Shown here piece after piece: positions 44,047 through 55,667 of a stretch of 64,000 nucleotides of DNA. The position numbers and the translations under genes were made by a program. Each line of letters opens with the position of its first letter. Position 1 is the stretch's first letter. Origin of the DNA: Deroplatys truncata (Eukaryota > Arthropoda > Insecta > Mantodea > Mantidae); NCBI GenBank assembly GCA_030765065.1, contig CM060990.1:496734190-496798189 (forward strand), read 5' to 3'. The notes beneath the pieces are model-generated. The model was not told the DNA's origin. It made no database searches and worked only from the letters and a program-made list of their open reading frames with translations.

Positions 44047-44345
44047 TAATAATAATAATAATAATAATATATCTGAAGTAAAATTAAATAATATTAATCT
44101 CATACAAAAATGAAACAAACTTTTTAGGCTTTTGAATACAGAATAATTTGAAATGAAAATCTCATATTAAATACCTTCTAAGCGAATTAAGTAGGAATAT
44201 ATACACCTTAAGAATTGGCATGTCAGCCTTTGTGTACTTTTAATAGCATATTATGCACATACAACTCAATAATGAAATATAGAATAATGTTTTGGGGAAA
44301 TTTGCCAGAAGTTACAGAAATATTTATTAAACAAAAATAAGCCAT
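43110..44345 (+). mobile_element. CR1/Jockey-like LINE, RT part
   Basis: Plus-strand reading: IRPLVHLCSASIASRTFPDI, ASNYRPISIPAIFSKILEN, TNSQHGFQHKK, GIFLDLSKALDTVNNQILL, then MYINDLPNNIQAHNILLFAD, DTDLLTTENSNE and NLVLNTDKAVCLKFH. The active site LLFADDTDL is intact. Later pieces FLGFWIQ-like and IMKYRIMFWGNLPEVTEIF lead to the Tc1 insertion. Several stops and shifts lie around 43500-43790. An (AAT)n run has grown inside the gene at 44017-44070. Confidence 0.75.
44017..44070 (+). repeat. AAT microsatellite inside LINE RT
   Basis: AATAATAATAATAATAATAA followed by an A-run and a second AAT run. Confidence 0.9.
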
Positions 44346-44355
44346 TTGCGTTATA

Positions 44356-45441
44356 CACTACGTGATCAAAAGTATTCGGACACCTGGCTGAAAATGACAT
44401 ACAAGTTCATGGCACCCTCCATCGGTAATGCTGGAAGTCAATATGGTGTTGGCCCACCCTTAGCCTTGATGACAGCATTCACTCTCTCAGGCATACTTTC
44501 AATCAGGTGCTGGAAGGTTTCTTGGGGAATGGCAGCCCATTCTTCACAGAGTGCGGAACTGAGGCAAGGTATCGAAGTAGGTCGGTGAGGCCTGGCACAC
44601 AAAGTCGGCATTCCAAAACATCCCAAAGGTGTTCTTTAGGATTCAAGTCAGGACTCTGTGCAGGCCAGTCCATTACAGGGATGTTATTGTCGTGTAACCA
44701 CTCCACCACAGCCCGTGAGTATGAACAGGTGTTCGATCATGTTGAAAGATGCAATCGCCATCCCCGAATTGCTCTTCAACAGTGGGAAGCAAGAAGGTGC
44801 TTAAAATATCAATGTAGGTCTGTGATCGTGCCATGCAAAAAAACAAGGGGTGCAAGCCCCCTCCAGGAAAAACACGACCACACCATAACACCACCACCTC
44901 CGAATTTCACTGTTGGCACTACATACGCTGGCAGATGACGTTCACTGGGCATTCGCCATACCCACTCCCTGCCATCGGATCGCCACATTGTGTACCGTGA
45001 TTTGTCACTCCACACAACGTTTTGCCACTGTTCAATCGTGTAATGTTGATGCTCCTTACACCAAGCAAGGCGTCGTTTGGCATTTTCCTGCATGATGTGT
45101 GGCTTATGAGCAGCCGCTCGACCATGAAATCCAAGGTTTCTCACCTCACGCCTAACTGCCATAGTACTTGGAGTGAATCCTGATAGTGTGGAATTCCTGT
45201 GTGATGGTCTGGATAGATGTCCGCCTATTACTCTTTACGACCCTCTTCAAATGTCGGCGGTCTCTGTCAGTCAACAGACGAGGTTGGCTGTACGCTTTTG
45301 TGCTGTACATGTCCCTTCATGTTTCCACTTCACTATCACATCAGAAACAGTGGACCTAGGGATGTTTAGGAGTGTGGAAATCTCGCGTACAGACTTCTGA
45401 CACAAGTGACACCCAATCACCTGACCACGTTCGAAGTCCAT
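44356..45441 (-). mobile_element. Tc1 transposon, one end present, gene broken
   Basis: The left end begins CACTACGTGATCAAAAGTAT, the typical Tc1 terminal style, after TA at 44354-44355. The matching right end was not found. Sequence beyond the transposase start passes within a few dozen bases into the family Z LINE, so the right end is missing or very decayed. Inserted in the preceding LINE RT. Confidence 0.82.
44380..45441 (-). pseudogene. Tc1 transposase (DDE type)
   Basis: Starts MDFERGQVIGCHLCQKSVRE with a helix-turn-helix (ISTLLNIPRSTVSDVIVKW). After a break, it continues GFTPSTMAVRREVRNLGFHG, NVVWSDKSRYTMWRSDG (first Asp), VKFGGGGVMVWSCFSW, CIFQHDRTPVH (second Asp), and WPAQSPDLNPKEHLWD (third acidic residue, Glu of KEH). 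It ends VNAVIKAKGGPTPY plus further residues. All three acidic positions survive. Three or more frame changes or stops separate the blocks. Confidence 0.85.
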
Positions 45442-46505
45442 GAGTTATCTTGAGTATCAACATATAACAAACATACCAATATACCCATATCATAGGGAAA
45501 TGGTTAGATTATTTTAAAAACTTTATGAAATATCAGTGCATGAGAGCTAGGAATATTACAGAAACTGGTAATGATTTTGTAGACATTTTGCACAGTGAAA
45601 TAAAAAAAAAAGAAGTAATAGAACAGGTTAAAGTATTGAAAGTAAAGAAAGCAGCTGGAATAGATGGTATACCAACAGAATTTTTAAAGGAATGGTGCAG
45701 TAATGGGGATAGAGTGGAACTACTTACATATGTACTCAGTGCAATGAAAAGTAAAGGATACACATCACAAAATGGGAGAAAAACAATTATACACCTGATA
45801 TAAAAGGCAAATGTAGTATAGTTAAACCTAAAAGTTACAGGGATGTGGCTTTATTATCTAATGTAGGAAAAATGTTCACTGGTATTTTTGCAGGCAGATT
45901 ACAAGAACAGTTACAATGCAACATACTATCTGAATACAAAATGGGGTTTTGAAAAGGAAGTTTATCTACTGACAACATATTCATTTTAAAAACCTTAATA
46001 GATAGATAAAAAATAAGAGGGAAATTATACTTGGCTTTTGTGGATTTGGAAAAAGTTTTTGATCGAATTGAAATGCAGCCACTGTTGTATAAGCTTTCAG
46101 AAAAAGGAGTCAGTAGACACATAATAGAAGTTTAAAAAGCTCTATATAAGGAAAATGCTTTTTGCATAAGATTTGAGGAAGTGTCGATAACAGAGGACTA
46201 AGACAAGAAAAGATGCTAAGGCAAGGGAGTAAGTTAAGTCCAGTCTGTTAAATTTATCTATTGATGATATATTGCAAAATATAAATGAAAACAATTTTAT
46301 GCCAGTTATAAACAGTATGCGGATCCCCGGTCTATTACTTGCAGATGATCTGGTAGTTGGTTCTATTATGGTAATTGGCCTAAAATGAGCTTTGCAGGAA
46401 ATTGATAATTATTCTTCAGAATGGGGTCTAAAGGTGAACCAAGACAAGATACAAAGTGTAATATGTAAGAAAGGAGGAAGGTTGAGTAAATATGGGAAAT
46501 GGAAG

Positions 46506-46760
46506 TGTTAGAATTAGAGGATCCTCTTAGAGGTTGTAGATCAATGAAGAACCACGGATTAACATAACACATTTATTTACACAATCACTGGTGACATTAT
46601 AATAACCATTTATAAAGTATGTGCATGCTTGGTCGGCAACTAACATGTTTCTTGGTGCACTGTCTCTCTCACACAAAGCATCACACACTACCGCATACCT
46701 TCACTTCTCTATGTATAAATGTCGCTAGCTCTGTAACGTGAGTTTACTTATATTCCAACA
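46506..46760 (-). repeat. Copia LTR, single copy
   Basis: 255 bases running TGTTGGAATATAAG to TCTAATTCTAACA on the minus strand. It keeps TG/CA ends and directly follows the RNase H region. Confidence 0.7.
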
Positions 46761-47170
46761 TGCCTCCTTAAATTCATATTACATTCCAAAATTTACTATT
46801 GTCAATTACTTTACATTTAACATATTTTTTAACTTTTCAAATTTGTTTTGTCCTAAAGACTTAGTAAAATTATCTGCAATGTTTTCTTCAGAATTCACTT
46901 TTACAATATCAATTTCACCATTAATACAACTTTCATTTAGAAAGTGGTAATGAGTTTCTATATACTTTAATTTCTTTGTAAAGTTACCAAGCTTTGCTAT
47001 CGCATCAAAATTATCTTATAAATTTTAATAGGATCAAGAATTTCCATATTAAAATCAAGCAAAATATCTTTTACAACCTTTAATTCATTCACACACTCAG
47101 ATAATGCTACATATTCAGCTATGTGGATGAGTTTGTTACACTGTTCTGTTTCTTTGACTTTCAATAAATT
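46506..47170 (-). mobile_element. Copia (Ty1-type) LTR retrotransposon fossil
   Basis: Partial and broken element of the Ty1/copia family on the minus strand, lodged in family Z copy 3. Parts seen: the end of the pol RNase H region (about 47170-46765, with YIAEYVALSECVNELK and LADNFTK-like ADNFTKSLGQ motifs) and one terminal repeat. The rest of the internal region and the other repeat are absent. Probably moderately old. Confidence 0.7.
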
Positions 47171-48297
47171 ACAAGAAAAGGTTTGATTATGGGGTGAGTT
47201 TTAAAATATTGGTGCAGGGTATTAAATCTAAATGATGATAGAGTAGTTAAGCGATGTTTACTATTTAAACATTAGGATTCAAATTTGGTACACAGAAGCA
47301 AGAGCTTCTGAAACATGTTCTGTATAAATTACAGAAAAAATGAAGCACACATGTCCCAAATTCGACTAGTGCTTAAATACTGAAGTTTGCCTTTACTGTT
47401 ACGAAGCTTCTAAACAATTAATTATTAATAAATCAAGAATCATGTCTAACTAAAGGGTGTCTGAGTAGTCTAAGAAATATTTTAGAGAGTAATGGATTAG
47501 GGTATATATGGAGTAAAAAAGAAACAAAAGTTAGAGGATTTTGGAAAGATACAATAAGATGTTTCGAAGATATAGAGATATAGAGATATTTAGTAATTTA
47601 GCTGGGAAGACTGCTGGAATTTTGTTAGGATGAAATGGGTATGGGAAAGGGAAAATTATATTGACAAAGCTAATAAGGGGAAATGAGAGCATGAGCGAGA
47701 ATAGGTGTGTGGAAGTTAAAAAGTGAGAGAGTAGGCTTTACTCAAGGTGAACGTCCATTTTGTGGAGGGAAAGAAGGCTTGGTACATACAGGAAGGAAGG
47801 ATTGTAAGGAAACTGAAAACTGGAGAAATGAATTCATTAAATTTAAAAGGGACAAAGGAACAATGTTGAACAAAATATTCATAAAGGGGAGCAGGAATGT
47901 GGGATAGTATTTATTTAGAGTTAAAATGAGTTGGAAATGGAGAGTGAAGAGAGAAGAAGAAAATTGATAGGTATGTAATAGTATAATAATTTTTGTATGT
48001 GAAGTGGATGTCTACTGAATGGGTGGCCAGAGCCAAATTTTCTGTGGGCAACCCTCTATATCGTAAATTTCTTAGCAATAAATAAATTATATTCCATTCA
48101 TTTTCATTTTACATTTTGAAAGAATCAAAACAATCAATTACAAACTTTTGGAGATGGTTTGCTTGACAAAGATTGCGTACTTATGGGGTTTCAAAATTGT
48201 TTGTAATTAACTCAGAGTAGAGCTAAATTTTCACATAAGGACAGTCAAAAAACAAATGATTTACTGAACCCTGTTCTCCACAATTACAGCAGGAATC

Positions 48298-48308
48298 ATC
48301 ATCTTTAA
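48298..48308 (+). repeat. Left target-site duplication of LINE copy C
   Basis: ATCATCTTTAA, repeated exactly at 55657-55667. Confidence 0.8.
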
Positions 48309-48937
48309 ATCCCCCCAGGGGTTCACTTTATGTGAGTACGGGTTTGGCACACCCGGGATCCCGAGCCACCGATCTCCATCATCATCCCTCCATCCTCGTC
48401 TGGTCGAGATGGTTGGGTCCTCGTGACCGGGGGACACAAGGTAGGCTCTCGTGCGTTCTTTGCATTTCGTTCCATGCCACCCCTCGCCATCGTTTCTTTC
48501 TTGTCTGGTCTCTTTCCGAACATTTCGCACCACAACCATTCACACATCTCTTTTCCTTCCTCACCGGCCTACCTTCAGTGCGAAACGCGCACACACTTTT
48601 GGTTTATTTTACCCTTTTCTTTCTTTTAATCCTCCGTGGACACAGCCTGACGGATACCCGCGCACTGGGTGCGCAGCTGGGTGAGTGGGTAATGGCGTCA
48701 TCCCCACCACCCGGGGTCGTCATGTAGGGTATGTGTTCGTATCCGCTGTTCAAGTGGAGTCCCGTGGGGGGGCCATTGCATGAGCTGCTGACTCCCCATG
48801 GCCATTGGGTCCCTCCGTCTATGTTCTGGGAGGTGTGAGACTGGTATAGATAGGCCACTCACCCAAGCTGGGGTAACGCCCAGGAAGTCAGAGCCTGAGG
48901 TCGTAGACGGTTGCAATGGTGGAGGATTTCTTTCGCT

Positions 48938-50188
48938 ATGGAGCCATCTTTCTCCATTATTGCTAACAAACGCCGAAAAGGTTTGGTAACAGAAGTAGCA
49001 CCACCGACACCTGGTTGTTGCTTAGTCATTACGCAAACAGAGGAAGGACAATCTTTCGAGAAAGTGAACCCTTTTATAATACAGAAGGGCATTGACTCTA
49101 TTGATGGTTCGGTTCAGTCCTGCACTCGACTTCGAAACGGTTCATTATTAGTACAAAGCAAGTCCGATCAACAAAGTAAGACCTTGTTGCGCGCTACGCT
49201 TCTCCACGGTTATCCCATCCGCGTTGAGAAGCACCGAACCTTGAATACCTGTCGAGGCGTCGTCACCACACATAGCCTCTATGGTATATCGGACGATGAC
49301 CTGGTCGAATATCTTTCAGAACAAAAGGTGACAGCGGTTCATCGAGTGCAGGCTAAACGCGACGGTGTGTTGGTACCTACTCGTACCCTGTTGATCTGCC
49401 CGCGTATATTTCAGCAGGGTCAAACGTATTGCTGTGAGGCCCTATATTCCTAGACCTCTGCGTTGTTTTAAATGCCAACGCAAGTCTCTTGTAAGAGTAC
49501 CGTTTCCATCTGTGCCTCTTGTGGTCAGCCCTGACTTGATGGTACCTGTTCATCAGCCCCGTCTGCGTTAATTGCAAAGGGTCTCATTCTGCGTCATTTG
49601 CCGACTGTCCGCGGTACTTGGACGAGAAGGCGATTCAGGAGATCCGGGTAAAGAAGAAACTATCCTTCGCAGAAGCCCGGAGGCGTTAGCATACGCGCCA
49701 ACTTGCACTCCTGCGATCGGGTACATTCAGCTATGTTGTTGCCTCGCCAATACCCCGGAAGGATGCCGAAACACAGACCTAGACCATGACTGCCTTGACC
49801 GCAACTACCATCCGGCCGTCCATCTCTGGCATAGTTATCAAGCCATCTAAAGTTGGTCCAAAGGTACTGAGGTCACAAGGCACCAAGAAGAAATCCAAAC
49901 AGAAACTTCGTAAGGAAGAGTTTCTTAAAGACCCTCCGCGTGCGCGTGGTAATAAAAAGTTCACCTCCTCGGAGGTCGCAGTCCCAGGATGCTCCTGGAA
50001 TAAACCGCTCTCAGCGGCACCCTTTACCAATTGCCACCCAGAACCGATTCTCGGCGCTTGAATCGGTTTCTGGCACTGAGCGCGTGGGCCCTCCCTTCGA
50101 GGAGCCTATGGAGCCTGACCTACCCCATACCAAAAGCCCGAGACCCAAAGTTAAGCAGAAGGTTATTTTGAGCCGCCTTTCTAAGTAG
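48938..50188 (+). pseudogene. LINE copy C ORF1
   Basis: ATG at MEPSFSIIANKRRKGLVTEV. The first 165 codons are open, the best-preserved ORF1 start in the window: CRGVVTTHSLYGISDDDLVE, YLSEQKVTAVHRVQAKRD. The first knuckle is mostly deleted (CFKCQRKSLV in place of the full motif). The second has lost its His (CASCGQP then a stop). The third, CVNCKGSHSASFADC, is complete. The C-terminal basic tail is open at 49940-50188 and ends SRLSK. Confidence 0.75.
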
Positions 50189-52892
50189 ACAGTTTATCCC
50201 TTTTATTCATGGCTATCCTGACCTGGAATTTACGTGGTGTACGATCGCATAGAGCGGAACTGCAACTTTTATTGCGTTCCCATTCACCTATGGTCGTGTG
50301 TTTGCAGGAGAACAAGCTTCGCCCTCACGATCCTTTGGATCTCCGAGGGTATACTCCGGTTCGCTACGATCTTGCACCGAATGAGGGTACTCCTGCTCAT
50401 GGAGGTGTCATGCTATTAGTGCGTAACGACCTTCCTTTTCAGACTCTCACACTTTCGTCCGACTTGCAAGCTGTTGCCGTTAGGATTCAATTACCCGGCT
50501 TTTTTTTCTGTTTGCTCCGTCTGTTCACCAACATCGTCTCTCCTCGTTAACGCGGACATTCGAGATCTCCTGTGCGCTCTCGCAACACCATTTCTTCTGT
50601 TGGTAGATTTTAATGCCCATCACCCCCTGTGGGGTTCGCCTAGGGATTGTGCAAGGGGAACGCTTCTTTCCGACATTTTTGCTCAGTTCAACCTCTTCAT
50701 CCTCAATACAGGTGAGCCTACTTTTCTTTCTGATTCTTCTGGTACATTCTCTCACTTGGACCTTGCCGTTTGCTCACTCCAGCTTGCTTTTCGTCTGCAG
50801 TGGAACGTTGTCGCTGATTCCTACTCCAGCGATCATTACCCCTGCATTGTGTCTCTTCTGTCTCACTACGTCCAACATTCCAGAGCACCTACCTGGCAAT
50901 TCCTTAAAGCCGACTGGAGACTATTCCAGCCTCGTGTCTTTTGTGGACCAGCCCTTCACTGACGTTAACCAAATGGTGCAGCACCTTACGTCTCCGATCC
51001 TATCTGCCGCCGAACGCACATCCCCCGTTCGTCCCACCCTCGGCATATTCCTGTTCCGTGGTGGACCGAGGACTGTCGGGACGCCGTTCGTGCCCGTAGA
51101 GCTGCGCTTAGGGTTTTTCGCCACCTTTCAGCCGACAGTAAGCTCTTTCTCTTACAGGTCTGTAACCGTATTTGGCAAGACGGCGTTTTTCCTTCAGTTT
51201 GGCGCGAAGCCACCATCGTCCCTATACTTAAGCCTGGGAAGGATCGCCAACTGCCTTCCAGCTACCGCCCTATCTCCCTCACCAGTTGCATTTGCAAGAT
51301 GATGGAGCGCAAGATCAACGGGCGGTTGACATGGTGGTTTGAGTCTCAGAAACTTCTAGCGAACGCTCAGTGTGGATTTCGTCGCCATCGCTCTACCGTC
51401 GACCATCTGGTGTCTCTGTCGACGCATATTATGAATGGATTTTTGAGAAAGTGTCAAACAGTGGAGAAAGCTTATGACACTCGTTGGAGGGGCTGCATTT
51501 TACATACACTCCACGCATGGAATTTACGCGGTTGTCTTCCCATATTTCTTCGGGAGTTTATGACGGATCGCGTCTTTCGTGTACGTGTGGGCTCGGTTTT
51601 ATCTAGTCGTTTTATTAAAGAGAACGGTGTACCGCAGGGCTCTGTGCTCAGTGTCACACTTTTTGCGATTGCTATCAACCCCATTGTTGATTGTATTCCA
51701 CCTGTTATTTCTTCGTCCCTTTTCGTTAACGAATTTGCCATTTATTGCAGTTCTCGGCGGACCTGTCTGCTCGAACGCCGTCTGCAGAGCTGTATCAACC
51801 GTCTCTACGTCTGGAGCAACGCCAACACCTTTACTTTCTCCGCCGAGAAGTCCGTCTGTGTGAATTTCTGGCGCCGGAAGGCTTTCCCTTCGCCATCTCT
51901 CCATCTTGGGCCGGATAGTCTTCCATTTGCAGACGAGGCGATATTTTTGGGTTTGATTTTTTATCCAAAGCTGAGCTGGACTTCGCACATTTCTTTTTTA
52001 AGAGCAAAGTGTGACCGTTCTCTTTATCTTTTACGTGTTTTAAGTGGCTGATCGGACCGTCCTTCTGCGTCTTTATCGCTCTTTGGTCCGATCCAAGCTT
52101 GTTTACGGGTGCATTGTCTGTTCATCGGCGCGTCCATCTGTGTTACGTCTCTTGAATGCCATTCACCATCGTGGCATAAGAGTCGCTACAGGGGCTTTTT
52201 CAACCAGCCCTGTACCCAGTCTGTATGCTGAAGCTGCAGAGCCTCCGCTGCCCTTCAGGAGTGAGATGCTTTTGTGCAGCTATGCATGTCGACTCTCAAG
52301 CTTGGCTGACCACCCGTCCTTCGAGTTATTTTTCTGGGATTCACATGATCTGCAATATTTAGTTAGCTCCTCTGCATTGCTCCCTCCAGGGGTTCGATTT
52401 CGCCAGCTTCTTCGGCTTTTGGACGTTACGCCAGCGCCGCCCCTTCCCAGGGGGAAATGGCGGTTTCCTCCTTGGTTGCCCTCTGAGGCCCGCTGTCACC
52501 TTGGGTTAACGTCGATGCCGAAGACTGAGACCCCTTCTTCAGTTCTTAGATCCGCCTTTTTAGAACTTCAGGCGCAATTCGGGGAATGTCATTTTATATA
52601 TACTGATGTGTCTAAGACTGATGTTGGAGTAGGGTGTGCCTTTATTTTCGGTCGACATAGTTTTATTACTCGCGCAAAACTTCTGGAATCGTGACCTTGA
52701 TTGCCAACCCAGCTGCCGAGCCTAGGAATGGTTTATGTTTAGCTTTATCAACGAAAGCGATATAATACCTTTGCTTACTCACAGTGCGTAACACATACAG
52801 TCTGCATAGAAAGTGTCTGCATCTGGTTGTAATTTTAAAGAGAGCTGCAGTATCTAAATAGTACTTATTTTATATTTGTTATATTTATAACC

Positions 52893-54470
52893 ATGGCTCC
52901 TATGTTTTCAAAGTTAAGTGGTAAGGTGTTACGTAGTCAAAGTAGGGAAATAATTGCAAATGTCCTAGACTTCATGAAGCAAGAAGCAGAGATGAAGGAA
53001 GAAAATATATGTTCATCCGAGTTCCACAAAAGCCTTAAGAGAATGAAAGAAAGAGTAGTCAAAGCAACTGGTGTTTCACCGAGTTCCGATTCCAGAGTTC
53101 TCAAGGATAAGAGAAAAAAACATATGGATGAAAGAGTGCCATTTGACACACCTGGGAAGAAACATAAGGTCCCTAAACGTATTACAGAAATAGACGATTC
53201 ACAATTCCTATGTGGAAGAAAAAACTGTGCTAATAATAAGCAGATTGCTCATCCAGCTGAAAGACAGCAGAAACTTTCAAGGTGGTGCTACAAATCTCAG
53301 AAAAATTATTAAAGATTTAGGGTTCAAATGGAAGAAACCGAAATCAAATAGAAGAGTTCTAACAGAAAAGCAAAATAAATAAATAAATAAAATAAAAAAA
53401 TAAAAAGTAAATGTTACCATGATAGCTTAGTCAGTTAGAGCAACGGCACAGAAAGCCTAAGATCCGGCTATGGCATTGAATTTTTCAGTCTGATTCTACC
53501 TTTCCAAATGAGTATAATTTTATATGTACTTATATCAGCATCAAATTTTAAGGTGGTGCTACAAATTTCAGAAAAATACTATAGTGTATGAAGATGAGTC
53601 ATACATACACAGCAGTCGTACAGCATCTAAAAGTTGGAGTGACGATAGCGAATTAGGTTGCAGGTCCCTGTTGCTAAAGGGCAAATACTTATTATCGTTC
53701 ATGCTGTTGGAGAGATCGGCTTCGTTCCAAATGCCCTTCTTTTACAAGCTGCAAAAACAACAGGAGATTTTCATCAAGAAATGAATACAGAAAAGTACAT
53801 GAAGTGAATCAACGCCATGTTGAGACCTAATATGCCTGCTGGGTCTGTTCTGGTCATCGACAATGCTTCACAATGCGTCAACACTCAATTGACAAACCAC
53901 CTACCTCAAATTCATTGAAAGAAGAAATGAGAGCTTGGTTACTTAGACATAATATAGCTTTAGATGAAAGCATGAGTAAAACAAAGCTATATAACTTAAT
54001 TAAAGCCAACAAACAGCTTCAGAAGTCATACATACTTGACCAGATAGTAATACAACATCGCCATAATGTACTTAGACTGCCATCGCATCACCCAGATCTA
54101 AACCCAATCGAATTAATCTGGGCTGATATCAAAAAATGGATGGCATGCAGAAATATGACTTTTAAATTAAAATATGTGGAGCAGTTATAACGCCAGCAAT
54201 TTGCTGAAATTGGAAGGCCAGAATGGGAAAATGTATGTCGACATGTTGAATAAATTAAGAATCATTATTTCGAAAAATACGGAATTGCAGAAAATCAAAT
54301 AGAAAGAATTCTCATCCAAGATAATGGTGCAGAAAGTAGTGACAGCAGCGATGACGGCAATAATGTGAGTGATTCCGCAGAAGAGGAAGGGTTGTTAGGT
54401 GTGGAAGAGTTGGAGGCAATGATTGACAGCGTTTTTTATATTAAGCGCTTTTTACAGCGTGGATTTTAAT
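52893..54470 (+). pseudogene. DDE_3-type transposase, broken
   Basis: The first part starts MAPMFSKLSGKVLRSQSREI and runs to FDTPGKKHKVPKRITEID, a DNA-binding region I recall in a Tc1/IS630-related arthropod family. LRKIIKDLGFKWKKPKSNRR follows in another frame. The core has IVYEDESYIHSS (first Asp), LFWSSTMLHNAS with the second acidic residue in another frame (VIDNASQ, about 53846-53868), then KAPTSNSLKEEMRAWLLRHN-like text and LPSHHPDLNPIELIWADIKK (final Glu). The C-terminal tail is acidic (SSDSSDDGNNVSD). Between the second acidic residue and the end it has an extra SKTKLYNLIKANKQLQK stretch, known in this branch. Frame changes and the insertion at 53308-53549 break it. Confidence 0.72.
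53279..53577 (+). repeat. 28-base direct repeats around a 243-base segment with a tRNA-like head
   Basis: 53279-53306 and 53550-53577 are the same 28 bases (AAGGTGGTGCTACAAAT then TCAGAAAAAT) with one mismatch. Between them lie some transposase codons, an AAATAAATAAATAAA run, and at 53421-53505 GATAGCTTAGTCAGTTAGAG with a weak GTCTGATTC B-box-like part, resembling a tRNA-derived SINE head. Whether the repeats are a long target duplication or a rearrangement is unclear. Confidence 0.5.
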
Positions 54471-55597
54471 ATACTGTATATAACTAAGTTTATCAGCGCA
54501 AAGCAGTGCATAACCTGTGAGGATATTTGACGATGACTGTCCAACGCACTCCTGCAGTATCAGTCGACCGGTCACCACCTGATCTGGTAAGCAACTCGCA
54601 TCATAGCTCTCATTAAGATTTTCACGTGTCTAGAACGATTATACCTTCCGTTTACCGTGGCAATGCTCAATTTTTACCGCCGAACGTTTTAGTATTTATC
54701 AATCCGTTTTATATTTTCAGCGGCACGACTTATGGCACTGTGTTGTTTGTACGGACTCTGAGTGCCCTTCAGAGTATAAACGCGCTGTACAATTACCACC
54801 CCCACGTACAGCGCATACATGATCTCCTCCACTCGCTTGGTGCTTCTGGCATCAGCGTCTCCTTTGTGTGGATTCCAGGTCATGTGGGCATCTCAGGGAA
54901 CGAGTCTGCCGACGCCGCTGCCAAATCGCCAATTTTATCACCCAGATGTCTTTCCTCTTTTGTTTCCTCCACAGATTTGTGTGTTCTTTTACGTCGCCGT
55001 ATCCTCTCGCTTTGGCGCTATGAGTGGACGGCCCTCCGGGGGAACAAGTTGCGGGAGGTTAAACCTCTCCCATTAGCCTGGGGTACCTTTTCCCGTTCTT
55101 CTCGTCGGGATGAGGTAATTTTAGCTCGTTTACGTATCGGTCATTGCCTTTTTAGTCATAAGCACCTGCTCACTGGCGACCACGCACCACTCTGTGAGCA
55201 GTGTGATGCGCCCTTAACAGCGCGTCAGGTTTTAGCTCATTTGCCAATTGGTTTGTCTCTGCCTGTTAGCACGGCCAACGTTTTGGCAGAAGACGCGTAT
55301 GCTGTAGAATGTCCTTTACGTTTTATCAGTGACAGTGGTTTTAGTCGGCGTAGTTGATGCATTGTGCGTCTTTTAGTGTTGTGGTTTTCTTTTGTCTGTT
55401 TTAATGGGGGCTCTTCTCTCCAGCTCTTGTTGCTTGACTTCTATAGTTCCTGACACGTTGTTTACTCTTTTATTGTTTTATTTACTATGTTTTAGTTTGG
55501 TGGTTTTTAGACTTTGATATGTTGTTTTTTGTTGTTTTAGACTCAGCAGCTTTGTGTCCCGTATTTTAATTTTTGGATTTTAAATTTTATACATTGT

Positions 55598-55632
55598 AAG
55601 GGCGCTGATGAGCATAGATGTTTAGCGCCCTT
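55598..55632 (+). other. 3-prime end hairpin of LINE copy C
   Basis: AAGGGCGCT and AGCGCCCTT, a perfect nine-pair stem as in copy B, then an ATCATC tail. Confidence 0.7.
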
Positions 55633-55656
55633 AAACCCCATATCATCATCATCATA

Positions 55657-55667
55657 ATCATCTTTAA
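55657..55667 (+). repeat. Right target-site duplication of LINE copy C
   Basis: Exact repeat of ATCATCTTTAA (48298-48308). Confidence 0.8.

Larger units (their letters stand above)
45450..48090 (+). mobile_element. Zinc-finger LINE (family Z), copy 3, split by a copia fossil
   Basis: Plus strand: FKNFMKYQCMRARNITETGN and KVLKVKKAAGIDGIPTEFLK (RT opening, not present in copies 1 and 2). Then STDNIFILKTLIDR, KLYLAFVDLEKVFDRIEMQ, PGLLLADDLVVGSIMV (about 46330-46370; FADD is LADD here) and EWGLKVNQDK. After the copia insertion: LRNILESNGLGYIWSKKET (about 47472), WKLKSERVGFTQGERPFCGG and ENWRNEFIKF. The 3-prime end matches copies 1 and 2 (GTCTACTGAATGGGTGGCCA, then TTTCTTAGCAATAAATAAAT). It is older than the other two by the number of breaks. 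Confidence 0.78.
52670..54640 (+). mobile_element. IS630/DDE_3-type DNA transposon in LINE copy C
   Basis: The LINE reading (CATAGTTTTA) stops at about 52670 and resumes at ACCTTCCGTTTACCG near 54646, leaving a TA at each junction. This fits a Tc1/IS630-like target. I did not find convincing inverted ends. The plus strand carries broken transposase pieces, and a second short insertion with a tRNA-like head lies within. Confidence 0.7.
50209..55357 (+). pseudogene. LINE copy C ORF2, interrupted
   Basis: MAILTWNLRGVRSHRAELQL opens a well-kept endonuclease (VCLQENKLRPHD, GGVMLLVRNDL). The catalytic GDFN is VDFNAHHPLWGS, so Gly is lost. RT from about 51120: ISLTSCICKMMERKINGRL, GVPQGSVLSVTLFAIAINP, and a mutated active site FVNEFAIY where FVDD is expected. 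RNase H reads YTDVSKTDVGVGCAF (Gly to Val). After the insert, WIPGHVGISGNESADAAAK is intact (54871-54927) and the C-terminal finger region HAPLCEQCDAP runs to the stop at 55357. The RT cannot be active. Confidence 0.8.
48309..55656 (+). mobile_element. I-group-like LINE, copy C (full-length structure, split by a DDE_3-type element)
   Basis: It starts at CCCCCCAGGGG with one 5-prime UTR unit (to about 48563) and ends with the hairpin and an ATCATCATC tail. Without the insert at about 52670-54640 it is about 5.4 kb. ORF1 and ORF2 are recognisable. A deletion near 51115 removes the stretch between endonuclease and RT finger that copies A and B have. Flanked by 11-base duplications in the RNase H LINE. 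Confidence 0.85.

Noticed and set aside
53421-53505. tRNA-like sequence considered as a tRNA gene
   Set aside because: The A-box part fits but the B box is weak and the arms do not pair.
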